From Nocardioides lianchengensis (GTDB taxonomy: Bacteria > Actinomycetota > Actinomycetes > Propionibacteriales > Nocardioidaceae), in assembly GCF_900101465.1 (NCBI RefSeq), contig NZ_FMZM01000004.1, forward strand, positions 111,790 through 175,789: 64,000 bases of DNA. The letters are read 5' to 3'. The notes below the pieces were generated by a model that was not told the origin of the DNA, searched no databases, and saw nothing but the letters and a program-made list of their open reading frames with translations. Positions 1 through 8,534 of the stretch are shown in pieces (position 1 is the stretch's first letter; each line of letters begins with the position of its first letter). The position numbers and the translations under genes are program-made.

Positions 1-18
1 CTCGATACGCTCGCTGGC

Positions 19-64
19 GCTCGCTACTCGACCAACGAGAGCCGCTCGCTACTCGACCAACGAG
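19..64. repeat. 21-bp direct repeat pair at a gene 3' end
   Basis: A 21-bp sequence beginning GCTCGCTACTCGACCAACGA occurs at 19-39 and again at 44-64. The second copy contains the stop codon (49-51) and last codons of the aminotransferase gene. Similar CTCGATACGCTCGC text starts at position 1, so the repeat probably continues beyond the left edge. Confidence 0.75.
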
Positions 65-1380
65 TCCGCCGCCTTCGCGAGGGCGCGGTCGAGCATGGCG
101 ATGCCGGCGCGGGCGTCCTCGGCCGAGATGGTCAGCGGCGGGACGACGTGGATCCGGTTGAAGTTGGCGAACGGCAGCAGCCCCTCGGCCTTGCACGCGG
201 CGATGACCGCGCCCATCGCCGGCGAGGAGCCGCCGTACGGCGCGAGCGGCTCGCGGGTGGTCCGGTCGGCGACCAGGTCCAGTGCCCAGAAGACGCCGGT
301 GCCGCGGACCTCGCCGATCCAGTCGTGGCGGCCGGCGAGCTCGGTCAGGCCGGGGCCGAAGACCTCCTCGCCGAGAGCGGCGGCGTGCTCGACGACCCGG
401 TCCTCCTCCATCGTGGTGATGGTGGCGACGGCGGCCGCGCAGGCCAGCGGGTGGCCGGAGTAGGTGAGGCCGCCGGGGTAGGGCCGGTGGTCGAAGGTCG
501 CCGCGATCGCCTCGTTGATGGCGACGCCGCCGAGCGGGACGTAGCCGGAGTTGACGCCCTTGGCGAAGGTCAGCAGGTCCGGGACCACTGCGTCGTGCTC
601 GACCGCGAACCACCTGCCGGCGCGGCCGAAGCCGGCCATCACCTCGTCGGCGATCAGCACGATGCCGTGCCGGTCGCAGAGCTCGCGGACGCCGGTGAGG
701 TAGCCGGGCGGCGGGACCATGATCCCGGCGGTGCCGGGGATCGACTCGAGCAGGATCGCGGCGATCGTGCCGGGGCCCTCGAGCGCGATGACCTGCTCCA
801 GGTGCGCCAGCGCGCGCTCGCACTCCTCGGCCTCGGTCGTGGCGTGGAAGGCGCTGCGGTAGAGGAACGGCCCGAAGAAGTGCACGACGCCGTCGGAGGC
901 GTGGTCGTTGGGCCAGCGCCGCGGGTCGCCGGTCAGGTTGATCGCCAGCTGGGTGCCGCCGTGGTAGCTGCGGTAGCGCGAGAGCACCTTGTGCCGGCCG
1001 GTGTGCAGGCGGGCCATCCGGATCGCGTGCTCGTTGGCGTCGGCGCCGCCGTTGGTGAAGAAGACCTTGTCCAGGCCCTCCGGGGTGTGCGAGGCGATCA
1101 GCCGGGCCGCCTCGGAGCGGGCGTCGTTGGCCGCCACCGGCGCGATCGTGCAGAGCGTCGCGGCCTGCTCCTGGATCGCCTTCACGACCCGGGGGTGCTG
1201 GTGGCCGAGGTTGGTGAACACCAGCTGCGAGGTGAAGTCGAGGTAGCGGTTGCCGTCGCCGTCCCAGAGCCACGACCCGTCGGCCTTGGTCACCACCATC
1301 GGGGTGATCTCGGCCTGGGCGGACCAGGAGTGGAAGACGTGCTTGCGGTCGAGCTCGTAGGTGCGCTGCGGGTCAGTCAT
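49..1380 (-). CDS. Class III (omega-amino acid) aminotransferase
   Basis: A 443-residue PLP-dependent aminotransferase of fold type I, class III, of full family length. The PLP lysine is about residue 274 in FAKGVNSG, and the glycine-rich TNGGADANEHAIRMAR stretch that contacts the cofactor phosphate is present. The start MTDPQRTYELD is preferred because the longer upstream frame has low-complexity, non-homologous sequence. It overlaps the end of the mmsA-type dehydrogenase by 8 bp, so the two are co-transcribed. Together they suggest deamination of beta-alanine or a similar omega-amino acid to a semialdehyde, which the dehydrogenase then oxidises to an acyl-CoA. The exact amino donor cannot be read from sequence. 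The final codons and stop lie in a repeat element. Confidence 0.9.
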   Translation of the reverse strand: MTDPQRTYELDRKHVFHSWSAQAEITPMVVTKADGSWLWDGDGNRYLDFTSQLVFTNLGHQHPRVVKAIQEQAATLCTIAPVAANDARSEAARLIASHTPEGLDKVFFTNGGADANEHAIRMARLHTGRHKVLSRYRSYHGGTQLAINLTGDPRRWPNDHASDGVVHFFGPFLYRSAFHATTEAEECERALAHLEQVIALEGPGTIAAILLESIPGTAGIMVPPPGYLTGVRELCDRHGIVLIADEVMAGFGRAGRWFAVEHDAVVPDLLTFAKGVNSGYVPLGGVAINEAIAATFDHRPYPGGLTYSGHPLACAAAVATITTMEEDRVVEHAAALGEEVFGPGLTELAGRHDWIGEVRGTGVFWALDLVADRTTREPLAPYGGSSPAMGAVIAACKAEGLLPFANFNRIHVVPPLTISAEDARAGIAMLDRALAKAADSLVE

Positions 1381-2881
1381 TCTGCGGGAACCCCAGCTCG
1401 AGGCCGCCGGTCGGCCGGTTGGCGGGGTCGATCCAGCGGGTCGTGACGACCTTGCCCCGGGTGAAGAAGTGGACGCCCTCGGAACCGTGGGCGTGGGTGT
1501 CACCGAAGAGCGAGCGCTTCCAGCCGCCGAAGGAGTAGTAGGCGACCGGCACCGGGATCGGCACGTTCACCCCGATCATCCCGACCTCGACCTCGTTCTC
1601 GTAGCGCCGGGCGGCGCCGCCGTCGTTGGTGAAGATCGCCGTGCCGTTGCCGTACTGGTTGCTGTTGACCAGCGCCACGGCCTCGTCGTACGACGCCACC
1701 CGCACCACGGACAGCACCGGGCCGAAGATCTCGTCGGTGTAGATGTCCATGTCGGGTGTGACGTGGTCGAACAGCGTCGGGCCGAGCCAGAACCCGTCGG
1801 CCGCGCCGGCGGCCTGCACCTCGCGGCCGTCGATCACCAGCTTGGCGCCGGCGGCCTGGCCGGCCTCGACGTACGACGCGACCTTGTCGCGGTGGGCGCG
1901 GGTGACCAGCGGGCCCATGTCGGACTCCTGCTGGACACCCTTGGCCCCGTCGCCGATGACCAGGGTGCGGGTGCGGTCGGCGATCCGGGCCACCAGCTCG
2001 TCGGCGACCGGCTCGACGGCGACCAGCACGCTGATCGCCATGCAGCGCTCGCCGGCGCTGCCGTAGCCGGCGTTGACCGCGGCGTCGGCGGCCAGGTCGA
2101 GGTCGGCGTCGGGGAGCACGACCATGTGGTTCTTCGCGCCGCCGAGGGCCTGCACGCGCTTGCCGTTCCGGCTGGCCCGCTCGTAGACGTACTCGGCGAT
2201 CGGGGTGGAGCCGACGAAGCTGATCGAGGCGACGTCCGGGCTCTCCAGGAGCGCGTCGACCGCGACCTTGTCGCCCTGCAGGACGTTGAAGACGCCGTCG
2301 GGCAGCCCGGCCTCCTTCCACAGCTCGGCGAGCCAGAGCGAGGCGGACGGGTCCTTCTCACTGGGCTTGAGCACCACCGTGTTGCCGGCCGCGATGGCGA
2401 CCGGGAAGAACCACATCGGGACCATCGCCGGGAAGTTGAAGGGGCTGATGATGCCCACGACGCCGAGCGGCTGGCGGGTCGAGTGCACGTCGACGCCGGT
2501 GGAGGCGCTCGGGCTGTGCCCGCCCTTGAGCAGGTGGGAGATGCCGCAGGCGAACTCGACGACCTCCTGGCCGCGGGCGATCTCGCCGAGGGCGTCGGAG
2601 TGCACCTTGCCGTGCTCGGCGGTGATCAGCTCGGCCAGCTCGCCCTTGCGGGAGTTGAGCAGCTCGCGGAACGCGAACATCACCTGGGTACGGCGGGCCA
2701 GCGACGTCGCGGCCCACCCGGGCGCGGCGGCCTTCGCGGCGGCGATGACGTGGTCGGCGTCCTCGCGGCTGGCCAGCGCGACCTGGCCGCTGACCTGGCC
2801 GGTGGCGGGATTGGTCACGTCGGCCGTCTGCGTCGAGGAGCCGGCGTACGGCGCCCCCGCGGACCAGTGGGAGATCGTCAT
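1373..2881 (-). CDS. mmsA: CoA-acylating (methyl)malonate-semialdehyde dehydrogenase
   Basis: A 502-residue aldehyde dehydrogenase of the MmsA branch. This branch converts malonate or methylmalonate semialdehyde, with NAD+ and CoA, into acetyl- or propionyl-CoA. The catalytic cysteine is about residue 280 in SAGERCMAISV, and the MmsA-type ISPFNFPAMVPMWFFPVAIA and SFGGWKRSLFGD stretches are present. The chosen start MTISHW (2881) follows a GGATGGGG-like ribosome site. An in-frame ATG three codons upstream is also possible. It is the first gene of an operon with the aminotransferase and is divergent from the PucR regulator across 90 bp, so PucR probably controls it. Confidence 0.93.
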   Translation of the reverse strand: MTISHWSAGAPYAGSSTQTADVTNPATGQVSGQVALASREDADHVIAAAKAAAPGWAATSLARRTQVMFAFRELLNSRKGELAELITAEHGKVHSDALGEIARGQEVVEFACGISHLLKGGHSPSASTGVDVHSTRQPLGVVGIISPFNFPAMVPMWFFPVAIAAGNTVVLKPSEKDPSASLWLAELWKEAGLPDGVFNVLQGDKVAVDALLESPDVASISFVGSTPIAEYVYERASRNGKRVQALGGAKNHMVVLPDADLDLAADAAVNAGYGSAGERCMAISVLVAVEPVADELVARIADRTRTLVIGDGAKGVQQESDMGPLVTRAHRDKVASYVEAGQAAGAKLVIDGREVQAAGAADGFWLGPTLFDHVTPDMDIYTDEIFGPVLSVVRVASYDEAVALVNSNQYGNGTAIFTNDGGAARRYENEVEVGMIGVNVPIPVPVAYYSFGGWKRSLFGDTHAHGSEGVHFFTRGKVVTTRWIDPANRPTGGLELGFPQND

Positions 2882-2959
2882 GGACCCCATCCTCGGGCGT
2901 GCCCGCGCGGACGGCGCCCGACGGACCGTACGATTCCCGACAACAACCCGACGATCTGT

Positions 2960-2965
2960 AAGGCT
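2960..2965 (+). promoter_or_regulatory. Putative -10 (AAGGCT) of leaderless pucR-type gene
   Basis: AAGGCT lies exactly 6 nt before the ATG at 2972 and there is no Shine-Dalgarno sequence. It keeps the A2 and T6 of the TANNNT pattern seen at many starts here. Confidence 0.4.
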
Positions 2966-2971
2966 GCCGCG

Positions 2972-4543
2972 ATGACCGACGTCACCCTGCGCGACGTGCT
3001 CGCCATGCCGGTGCTGCGGGCGGCCGAGCCGGTGCTGCTGACCGGGGCGGACGGGCTGGACCGGCGGGTGCGCTGGGTGCACGCGACCGAGCTGCCGGAC
3101 ATCGCCCCGCTGCTGCGCGGCGGCGACCTGGTGCTGACCACCGGCATCGCGCTGCCGGAGGCCGAGGCCGGGCTGCGCGCCTTCGCCGAGAGCCTCGCCG
3201 AGGTGTCCGCCGCGGGCCTGATGGTCGAGCTCGGGCGGCGCTGGTCGGCCGTCCCGGACACCCTGGTCGCGGCCTGCGCCGAGGCCGGGCTGCCGCTGGT
3301 GTGCCTGCAGCGGGTGACGCGTTTCGCGGGGATCACCCAGGCGGTCGGCGAGCGGGTGGTCGACGAGCAGTTGGCCGAGCTGCGGGAGGCCGAGCGGGTG
3401 CACGAGACGTTCACCGCGCTCAGCCTCGCCGAGGCGGACCCCGGCGAGATCCTGGCCGCCGTGCAGCGGCTGGCCGGCGCGACGGTCGTGCTGGAGAGCG
3501 AGCAGCACCAGGTGGTCGACTACCTCGCCGGACCGGACGACCCCGGCGAGCTGCTCGACGGCTGGACCACCCGCTCGGGCCGGGTGCCGCTGGCCGGCCG
3601 CACGACCTGGGACGAGCAGCAGGGCTGGCTGCTGACCCGGCTCGGCCCGCGCGAGCGCGGCTGGGGGCGGCTCGTCGTCCTCTCCCCGCGCCCGCCCTCC
3701 CAGCGGCTGGTGGCCATCGCGGAGCGCGGGGCCGCCGCGCTGGCCCTGCACCGGCTGCACGACCGGGACCGCGACAACCTGGTCCGGCGCACCCACCACG
3801 AGCTGCTCCTCGCCCTGCAGACCGACCCCGCCGCGGCGGACGTCGTACGACGCTGCGAGCTGGCGGGCCTGCCCACGACCCGGCGCTCGTACGTCGGCCT
3901 GACCATCCGGCCGCGCCCGGACGCGTCGCGCCGGTCGTCGGCGGGCGAGGTGCTCGCCGCCGTCGTGCACGCCGCCCACGAGGCCGGCCTGCCCGCCCTG
4001 ATCTGCGAGATGGACCACGACGTGCGGGTGCTGCTCGCCGTCTCCCCGACGGCGTCGGAGGCGGTCGTCGACCGGCTCGCGACCGCGCTCCTGCGGCGCC
4101 ACTCCGCCGTCGTCGGCGCGGGCCGGCCGGCCGCCTCGCTGGCCACCGCCGACCGGACGCTGCGCGAGTCGCGGCAGGTGGTCGACGCGGTCCGCCCCGA
4201 CCGGCCCGCCGACCGTCCGGTGCACCGGCTCGAGGACGTGCACCTGCGCGGCCTGCTGACCCTGCTCGCCGACGACGACCGGCTGCGGCTCTTCGTCGCC
4301 CGCGAGCTGGAGCCCCTGCGCGAGCACGACGCCGTTCACGGCACCGAGCTGGTGGCCGCCGTACGCGCGCTGCTGCTGAACCCGGCCGGCAAGGCCCAGG
4401 CCGCCGCGAGCCTGCACCTGTCGCGGCCGGCGTACTACGCGCGGCTCGCGAAGGCCGAGGCCGTCCTGGGCGAGCGGCTGGACGACCCGGACATCCGGGT
4501 GTCGCTGCACGCCGCGCTGGTGGCGGCGGAGCTCGGGGTCTAG
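2972..4543 (+). CDS. PucR-family transcriptional regulator
   Basis: A 523-residue regulator with an N-terminal PucR (purine catabolism regulator-like) domain at about residues 8-125, containing RWVHATELPDIAPLLRGGDLVLTTG. A central GGDEF-like/CdaR region follows, and the C-terminal helix-turn-helix at about 465-520 contains LHLSRPAYYARLAKAEAVLG. Family members often activate adjacent nitrogen-compound or amino-acid catabolic genes. It is divergent from mmsA and the aminotransferase, which are the likely targets. Its stop codon overlaps, on the opposite strand, the stop of the racemase gene in a CTAG palindrome at 4540-4543. Confidence 0.92.
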   Translation: MTDVTLRDVLAMPVLRAAEPVLLTGADGLDRRVRWVHATELPDIAPLLRGGDLVLTTGIALPEAEAGLRAFAESLAEVSAAGLMVELGRRWSAVPDTLVAACAEAGLPLVCLQRVTRFAGITQAVGERVVDEQLAELREAERVHETFTALSLAEADPGEILAAVQRLAGATVVLESEQHQVVDYLAGPDDPGELLDGWTTRSGRVPLAGRTTWDEQQGWLLTRLGPRERGWGRLVVLSPRPPSQRLVAIAERGAAALALHRLHDRDRDNLVRRTHHELLLALQTDPAAADVVRRCELAGLPTTRRSYVGLTIRPRPDASRRSSAGEVLAAVVHAAHEAGLPALICEMDHDVRVLLAVSPTASEAVVDRLATALLRRHSAVVGAGRPAASLATADRTLRESRQVVDAVRPDRPADRPVHRLEDVHLRGLLTLLADDDRLRLFVARELEPLREHDAVHGTELVAAVRALLLNPAGKAQAAASLHLSRPAYYARLAKAEAVLGERLDDPDIRVSLHAALVAAELGV

Positions 4544-5238
4544 ACGGTCACGCCCTGGGCGATGCGGCCCAGCGCGCGGGCGTGCGCCTCGGCGCTGTCG
4601 ATGACCGGGATCGGGCTGTCGCCGGGCCCGACCAGCAGGCCGATCTCGGTGCAGGCGAGCACGACGGCCTCGGCGCCCTGGGAGGCCAGGTCGCGGATCA
4701 CGTCGAGGTAGGTCCCGCGCGAGGCGTCCCGGACGACGCCCTGGGTGAGCTCGTCGAAGATGACGCGGTCGACCGCGTCGCGGTCCCGCGGCCCCGGGGT
4801 GACGGTGCCGACGCCGTGCCGGGCGAGGCGCTCGCTGTAGAACGGCTCCTCCATCACCCACCGGGCGCCGAGGATGCCGACCGTGCCCCAGCCGTGGTGC
4901 CGGGCCTCGGCGGCCACGGCGTCCCCGATGTGGAGCAGCGGCACGTCGAGAGCGGCCTCGACCTGCGGGGCGACCTTGTGCATCAGGTTGGTGCAGATCG
5001 CCACAGTGGTGGCGCCGCCGGCGACGCAGCGCCGGCCGGCCTCGACGAGCAGCTCGGCGGCCCGGTCCCAGTCGCCGCGCACCTGGCACTCGCGGACCTC
5101 CGCGAAGTCCAGCGACTGCAGGGCGATCCGGGCCGAGGCGTGGCCGCCGCGGCTCTCGGCGACCATCTCGTTGATGATCCGGTAGTAGGTCGCCGTCGAG
5201 TGCCAGCTCATGCCGCCGATCAGGCCCAGGGTCTCCAT
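4540..5238 (-). CDS. Aspartate/glutamate racemase family protein
   Basis: A 232-residue Asp/Glu/hydantoin racemase superfamily protein of the YgeA-like type. The two catalytic cysteines that act as opposing acid and base are Cys82 in AICTNLMHK and Cys196 in VLACTEIGLL. The N-terminal LGLIGGMSWHST phosphate/substrate loop is typical. It converges with the PucR gene and diverges from a LysR gene 79 bp away. GACCAT sits 6 nt before the ATG, which suggests leaderless expression. The substrate could be aspartate, glutamate or another small amino acid. Confidence 0.9.
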   Translation of the reverse strand: METLGLIGGMSWHSTATYYRIINEMVAESRGGHASARIALQSLDFAEVRECQVRGDWDRAAELLVEAGRRCVAGGATTVAICTNLMHKVAPQVEAALDVPLLHIGDAVAAEARHHGWGTVGILGARWVMEEPFYSERLARHGVGTVTPGPRDRDAVDRVIFDELTQGVVRDASRGTYLDVIRDLASQGAEAVVLACTEIGLLVGPGDSPIPVIDSAEAHARALGRIAQGVTV

Positions 5239-5317
5239 GCTCCTATGGTCCGCCGATCCACCGATCCCAGGTAGCCTTCCATTGCTCAGAGCATCCCTTA
5301 GGTGATCTGATGGCCGG

Positions 5318-6232
5318 ATGGATCCGCGCCGCGTCCTGCTCTTCCGCACCGTCGCCCGCTCCGGCTCGCTCAGCTCGGCGGCCCGCGAGCTCGGCACCAC
5401 CCAGTCGGCGGTCAGCCAGCAGCTGTCGATGCTCGAGCGCGAGGTCGGGTCGGCCCTGCTGCTGCGGACCAGCCGCGGGACCCGACTCACCGAGGCCGGC
5501 ACGATCCTGCTCGGCCGGGCCAACAGCGTGGCCAACGAGCTCCACCTCGCCGGCGAGGAGCTCTCCGCGCTCACCGACCTCCGGGCCGGGCGGGTGCGGC
5601 TGGCCGCCTTCCCGTCGGCCGCCGCCACCCTGGTCCCGCACGCGGTCCAGGAGCTGCGCGCGCTGCACGCCGGGGTCGTCGTCACGCTCGTGGAGTCCGA
5701 GCCGCCCGAGGCCTGGGCGGCGGTGCAGACCGGGGACGTCGACGTCGCCGTGGTGTTCGGGTACGACGGCCAGCCGCAGGAGGACGGCCGACTGGCCCAC
5801 GTCCCGCTGGGCGCGGAGCCGACGTACCTGGTGGCCGGTCCGGACGCGGGCCTGCCGCGCCAGGTGACCGCCCGCTGGCTGGCCGGCCAGGGCTGGGTGG
5901 CCGGGTGCGAGCGCTGCCGCCAGCACCTGGTCGGCTGCTGCCGCGAGGCCGGCTTCGAGCCCGAGCTCCTCCACGAGAGCGACGACTACGTCGTGGTGCA
6001 GAACCTGGTGGCCCGCGGGCTGGGCGTGACGGTGCTGCCCCAGCTGGCCCTGGCCGCGTTCCGGCACCCCGACGTGGAGGTCCGCCGCTCGGCGTTCTTC
6101 GGCGGGCGGACCATCGGCCTGGTGCACCGCCCCGGCGCGGAGGAGGTCCCGGCGATCCGGGCGCTGATGGAGCGGCTGCAGGCCTCGGCGGCCGAGGTGC
6201 TGCGGGGCCGGCCGGCCCGGGTGGGGGCCTAG
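5318..6232 (+). CDS. LysR-family transcriptional regulator
   Basis: A 304-residue LysR-type regulator. The N-terminal winged helix-turn-helix (residues 1-60, RELGTTQSAVSQQLSMLEREVG) is followed by a periplasmic-binding-protein-like effector domain. The effector domain has a cysteine cluster, GCERCRQHLVGCCREAGF, of four cysteines, which could bind metal or respond to redox but may only be a lineage trait. It is divergent from the racemase gene and converges with the pca operon, ending 10 bp from the stop of pcaL. Control of the racemase is the simplest guess from position. Confidence 0.88.
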   Translation: MDPRRVLLFRTVARSGSLSSAARELGTTQSAVSQQLSMLEREVGSALLLRTSRGTRLTEAGTILLGRANSVANELHLAGEELSALTDLRAGRVRLAAFPSAAATLVPHAVQELRALHAGVVVTLVESEPPEAWAAVQTGDVDVAVVFGYDGQPQEDGRLAHVPLGAEPTYLVAGPDAGLPRQVTARWLAGQGWVAGCERCRQHLVGCCREAGFEPELLHESDDYVVVQNLVARGLGVTVLPQLALAAFRHPDVEVRRSAFFGGRTIGLVHRPGAEEVPAIRALMERLQASAAEVLRGRPARVGA

Positions 6233-6242
6233 CGCCCCGGGC

Positions 6243-7436
6243 TCAGGCCAGGCCCTCCTCCGCGAGCACCCCCTGGGCGATCCGGAACGCCGTGTTGGCG
6301 TCGGGCACACCGCAGTAGATCGCGGTCTGGAGGAACAGCTCCTTCAGCTCGTCGACGGTGAGCCCGTTGCGGAGCGCGGCCCGCACGTGCATCGCGAGCT
6401 CCTCGTGGTGGCCGCGGGCGACCAGGGCGGTGAGGGTGATCAGCGAGCGGCTGCGGCGGTCCAGGCCGGGACGGGTCCAGATCTCGCCCCAGGCGTACTC
6501 GGTGATCAGCTCCTGGAAGTCGCGCGTGAAGTCCGTGGCGTTCGCGGTGGCCCGGTCGACGTGGGCGTCTCCGAGCACCTCGCGGCGTACGGCGAGGCCG
6601 GCGTCATACCGCTCGCCGCGCTCGGCGGGGAGCGGCTCCCCGAGGAGGTGCTGGCGCAGCAGCGCCGCGACCTCCGAGGGCGCCTCGGCCGGGGCCAGGT
6701 GGGCGACGTCGGGGAGGACGACGAGCCGGCCGTCGCGGACCCCGTCGGCGATCTCCTCAAGCAGGGCCGGCGGGGTGGCGACGTCGTGCGCGCCGGCGAC
6801 GGCGAGCACGGGTGCGGTGATCTCGCTGAGCCGGTCGCGGACGTCGAAGTCGGAGACCACCTGGCAGACCTGGGTGTAGCCGGTGTCGTCGGTGTCCTGC
6901 AGCGCGCCCAGCAGGGCGGAACCGACGTCCGGGTGGCGGTCGAGGAAGCCCGGGGCGAACCAGCGCTCGGCCGAACCCGCCACCATCACCGGCGTGCCGG
7001 ACACGCTCACCTGGCCGATCCGGCCGGCCCACATCGCGGGGTCGCCGATCTTCGCGCCGGTGCAGAGCAGCACGGCGCCGCCGACCCGGTCCGGGACGTC
7101 GAGGAGCAGCTGCAGCCCGACGGCACCACCGACCGAGTCGCCGGCGTAGAGGAAGGTGCTGCCGGCCTTGCCGCGCTGCTCGCATACGTCGTCGACCACG
7201 GCGAGCACCCCCCTGGCGAGCTCGGCCATCGTGAACTGCTCCTCCGGCACGGCCTTGTTGTGGCCGTGCCCGGGGAGGTCCCAGGCGAGCACGTCGAACA
7301 CCTCGGTCAGGCCCGCGGCGCAGGCCGTCCACAGGGTGCTCGCGGAGGTGCCGAGCGAGGGGCCGAGGACCAGCAGCGGCAGGTCGGCGCGGTGGGCGGC
7401 GCCGGTCATCCGCACCGCGGTGATGGCGGGGATCAT
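6243..7436 (-). CDS. pcaL: Fused 3-oxoadipate enol-lactonase / 4-carboxymuconolactone decarboxylase
   Basis: A 397-residue fusion protein. Residues 1-255 are an alpha/beta hydrolase (PcaD) with nucleophile Ser101 in AGDSVGG, a late Asp in AGAHDVATP and His in DVAHLAP. Residues about 268-397 are a carboxymuconolactone decarboxylase (PcaC) domain with LTALVARGHHEELAMHVRAALRNG. The fused enzyme performs two consecutive steps of the protocatechuate branch, ending at 3-oxoadipate. The fusion is common in actinobacteria. It is the last gene of the pcaH-G-B-L operon and its ATG overlaps the pcaB stop (ATGA). The thiolase and CoA-transferase steps (pcaF, pcaIJ) are not in the window. Confidence 0.95.
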   Translation of the reverse strand: MIPAITAVRMTGAAHRADLPLLVLGPSLGTSASTLWTACAAGLTEVFDVLAWDLPGHGHNKAVPEEQFTMAELARGVLAVVDDVCEQRGKAGSTFLYAGDSVGGAVGLQLLLDVPDRVGGAVLLCTGAKIGDPAMWAGRIGQVSVSGTPVMVAGSAERWFAPGFLDRHPDVGSALLGALQDTDDTGYTQVCQVVSDFDVRDRLSEITAPVLAVAGAHDVATPPALLEEIADGVRDGRLVVLPDVAHLAPAEAPSEVAALLRQHLLGEPLPAERGERYDAGLAVRREVLGDAHVDRATANATDFTRDFQELITEYAWGEIWTRPGLDRRSRSLITLTALVARGHHEELAMHVRAALRNGLTVDELKELFLQTAIYCGVPDANTAFRIAQGVLAEEGLA

Positions 7437-8530
7437 GGGTTCTCCTTCGATCGGGCGACGACGGCGTCGATGATCGCCCCCGCCTGCCCGAGGTAGGTCG
7501 GCGCGGGGTCGTGACCCGCGGCCCGGGCCATCGTGCGCTGCTCGGCGAGCACGCCGTCGCCCGCCGCCGCCAGCGTCGCGGCCATCCGGTCGGCGTGGAC
7601 GACCAGTCCGTCGAGCAGGTCGGAGGTCTGCGAGACCGCGACCAGGGTGCGCCGGACCAGGTCGCGCAGGGTCGCCCACTCGGCGTGCCAGCCGCCGTCC
7701 GCGCGGTCGTCGACCTGGCTGGCAGCCGCCAGGTGCAGGGTCGCGGCGAGCTGGGGCGTGGTCAGCGCGGCCCGCCGTACCAGGACCGAGAGGACGGGGT
7801 TGGCCTTGTTCGGCATCGTCGACGAGCCGCCGCCGGAGCCCTCGGCGAGCTCACCGATCTCGGGACGGCCCAGCACCAGGACGTCGTTCGCGATCCGCGC
7901 GCAGGCGTCGGCGCACCCGGCGAGCGCGTCGCCGATCCGGGTCACGGTCGCGCGGGTCGTGTGCCAGGGCAGCTCGTCGAGCGGCAGGTCCCGCCCGAGC
8001 TCGACCATCGCTGCGCGCGTCCCCGCGGCCCCACCGAGCTGGTCGGGGAACTCGAGGCGTCGTACGTCGTCGCGGGCGTCGAGCACGGCGGTCAGCCACT
8101 GGGCGACGCGGAAGCCGAAGGTCGTCGGGACCGCGTGCTGGGTCAGGGTGCGGGCCACCATCGGGGTGTCGCGGTGCTCGGTCGCGAGCGCGGCCAGCCG
8201 GGCGACCACCGCGTCCAGGTCGTGGCGCAGGTCGGCGACCGCCTGCTCGGCCATCCGCACCAGCGCCGTGTCGACGACGTCCTGGCTGGTCAGGCCCCGG
8301 TGGATCGACCGGTCTCCGGTCGCCTCGCGGAGCAGGTCGACGAGCCCGATGACCGGGTTGCCGCCGATCTCGGACTCGTTGACCAGCCACTCCAGGTGGC
8401 GCTCGGCGTCGACGTCGGACAGGTCGAGGTCGGCCCACTCGGCCTCGAGCTCGACCATCACCGCGAGGAACGACTCCGACGTGAAGTGGTCGCCGGCCCG
8501 GTCGTCGCCGGGCCAGAAGAGGTCAGCCAT
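7433..8530 (-). CDS. pcaB: 3-carboxy-cis,cis-muconate cycloisomerase
   Basis: A 365-residue member of the fumarase/aspartase superfamily. The superfamily signature GSSTMPNKANP lies at about residues 236-246 and carries the catalytic serine loop. An early ESFLAVMVELEAEWA helix and GLTSQDVVDTALV fit the PcaB subgroup. It converts 3-carboxy-cis,cis-muconate to 4-carboxymuconolactone. It is slightly shorter than typical 400-450-residue PcaB proteins, the difference lying at the C-terminus. It sits 4 nt after pcaG and overlaps pcaL by 4 bp. Confidence 0.94.
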   Translation of the reverse strand: MADLFWPGDDRAGDHFTSESFLAVMVELEAEWADLDLSDVDAERHLEWLVNESEIGGNPVIGLVDLLREATGDRSIHRGLTSQDVVDTALVRMAEQAVADLRHDLDAVVARLAALATEHRDTPMVARTLTQHAVPTTFGFRVAQWLTAVLDARDDVRRLEFPDQLGGAAGTRAAMVELGRDLPLDELPWHTTRATVTRIGDALAGCADACARIANDVLVLGRPEIGELAEGSGGGSSTMPNKANPVLSVLVRRAALTTPQLAATLHLAAASQVDDRADGGWHAEWATLRDLVRRTLVAVSQTSDLLDGLVVHADRMAATLAAAGDGVLAEQRTMARAAGHDPAPTYLGQAGAIIDAVVARSKENP

Positions 8531-8534
8531 GCGG

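Noticed and set aside
2882..5089. In-frame extension of the semialdehyde dehydrogenase far upstream
   Set aside because: The frame stays open only because it runs antisense to the PucR and racemase genes; the added sequence is Arg/Gly-rich and matches no family.
5310..5867. Alternative gene starting at ATG 5310 overlapping the LysR gene
   Set aside because: Out of frame with the clear LysR helix-turn-helix; the product is Arg/Pro/Ser-rich.
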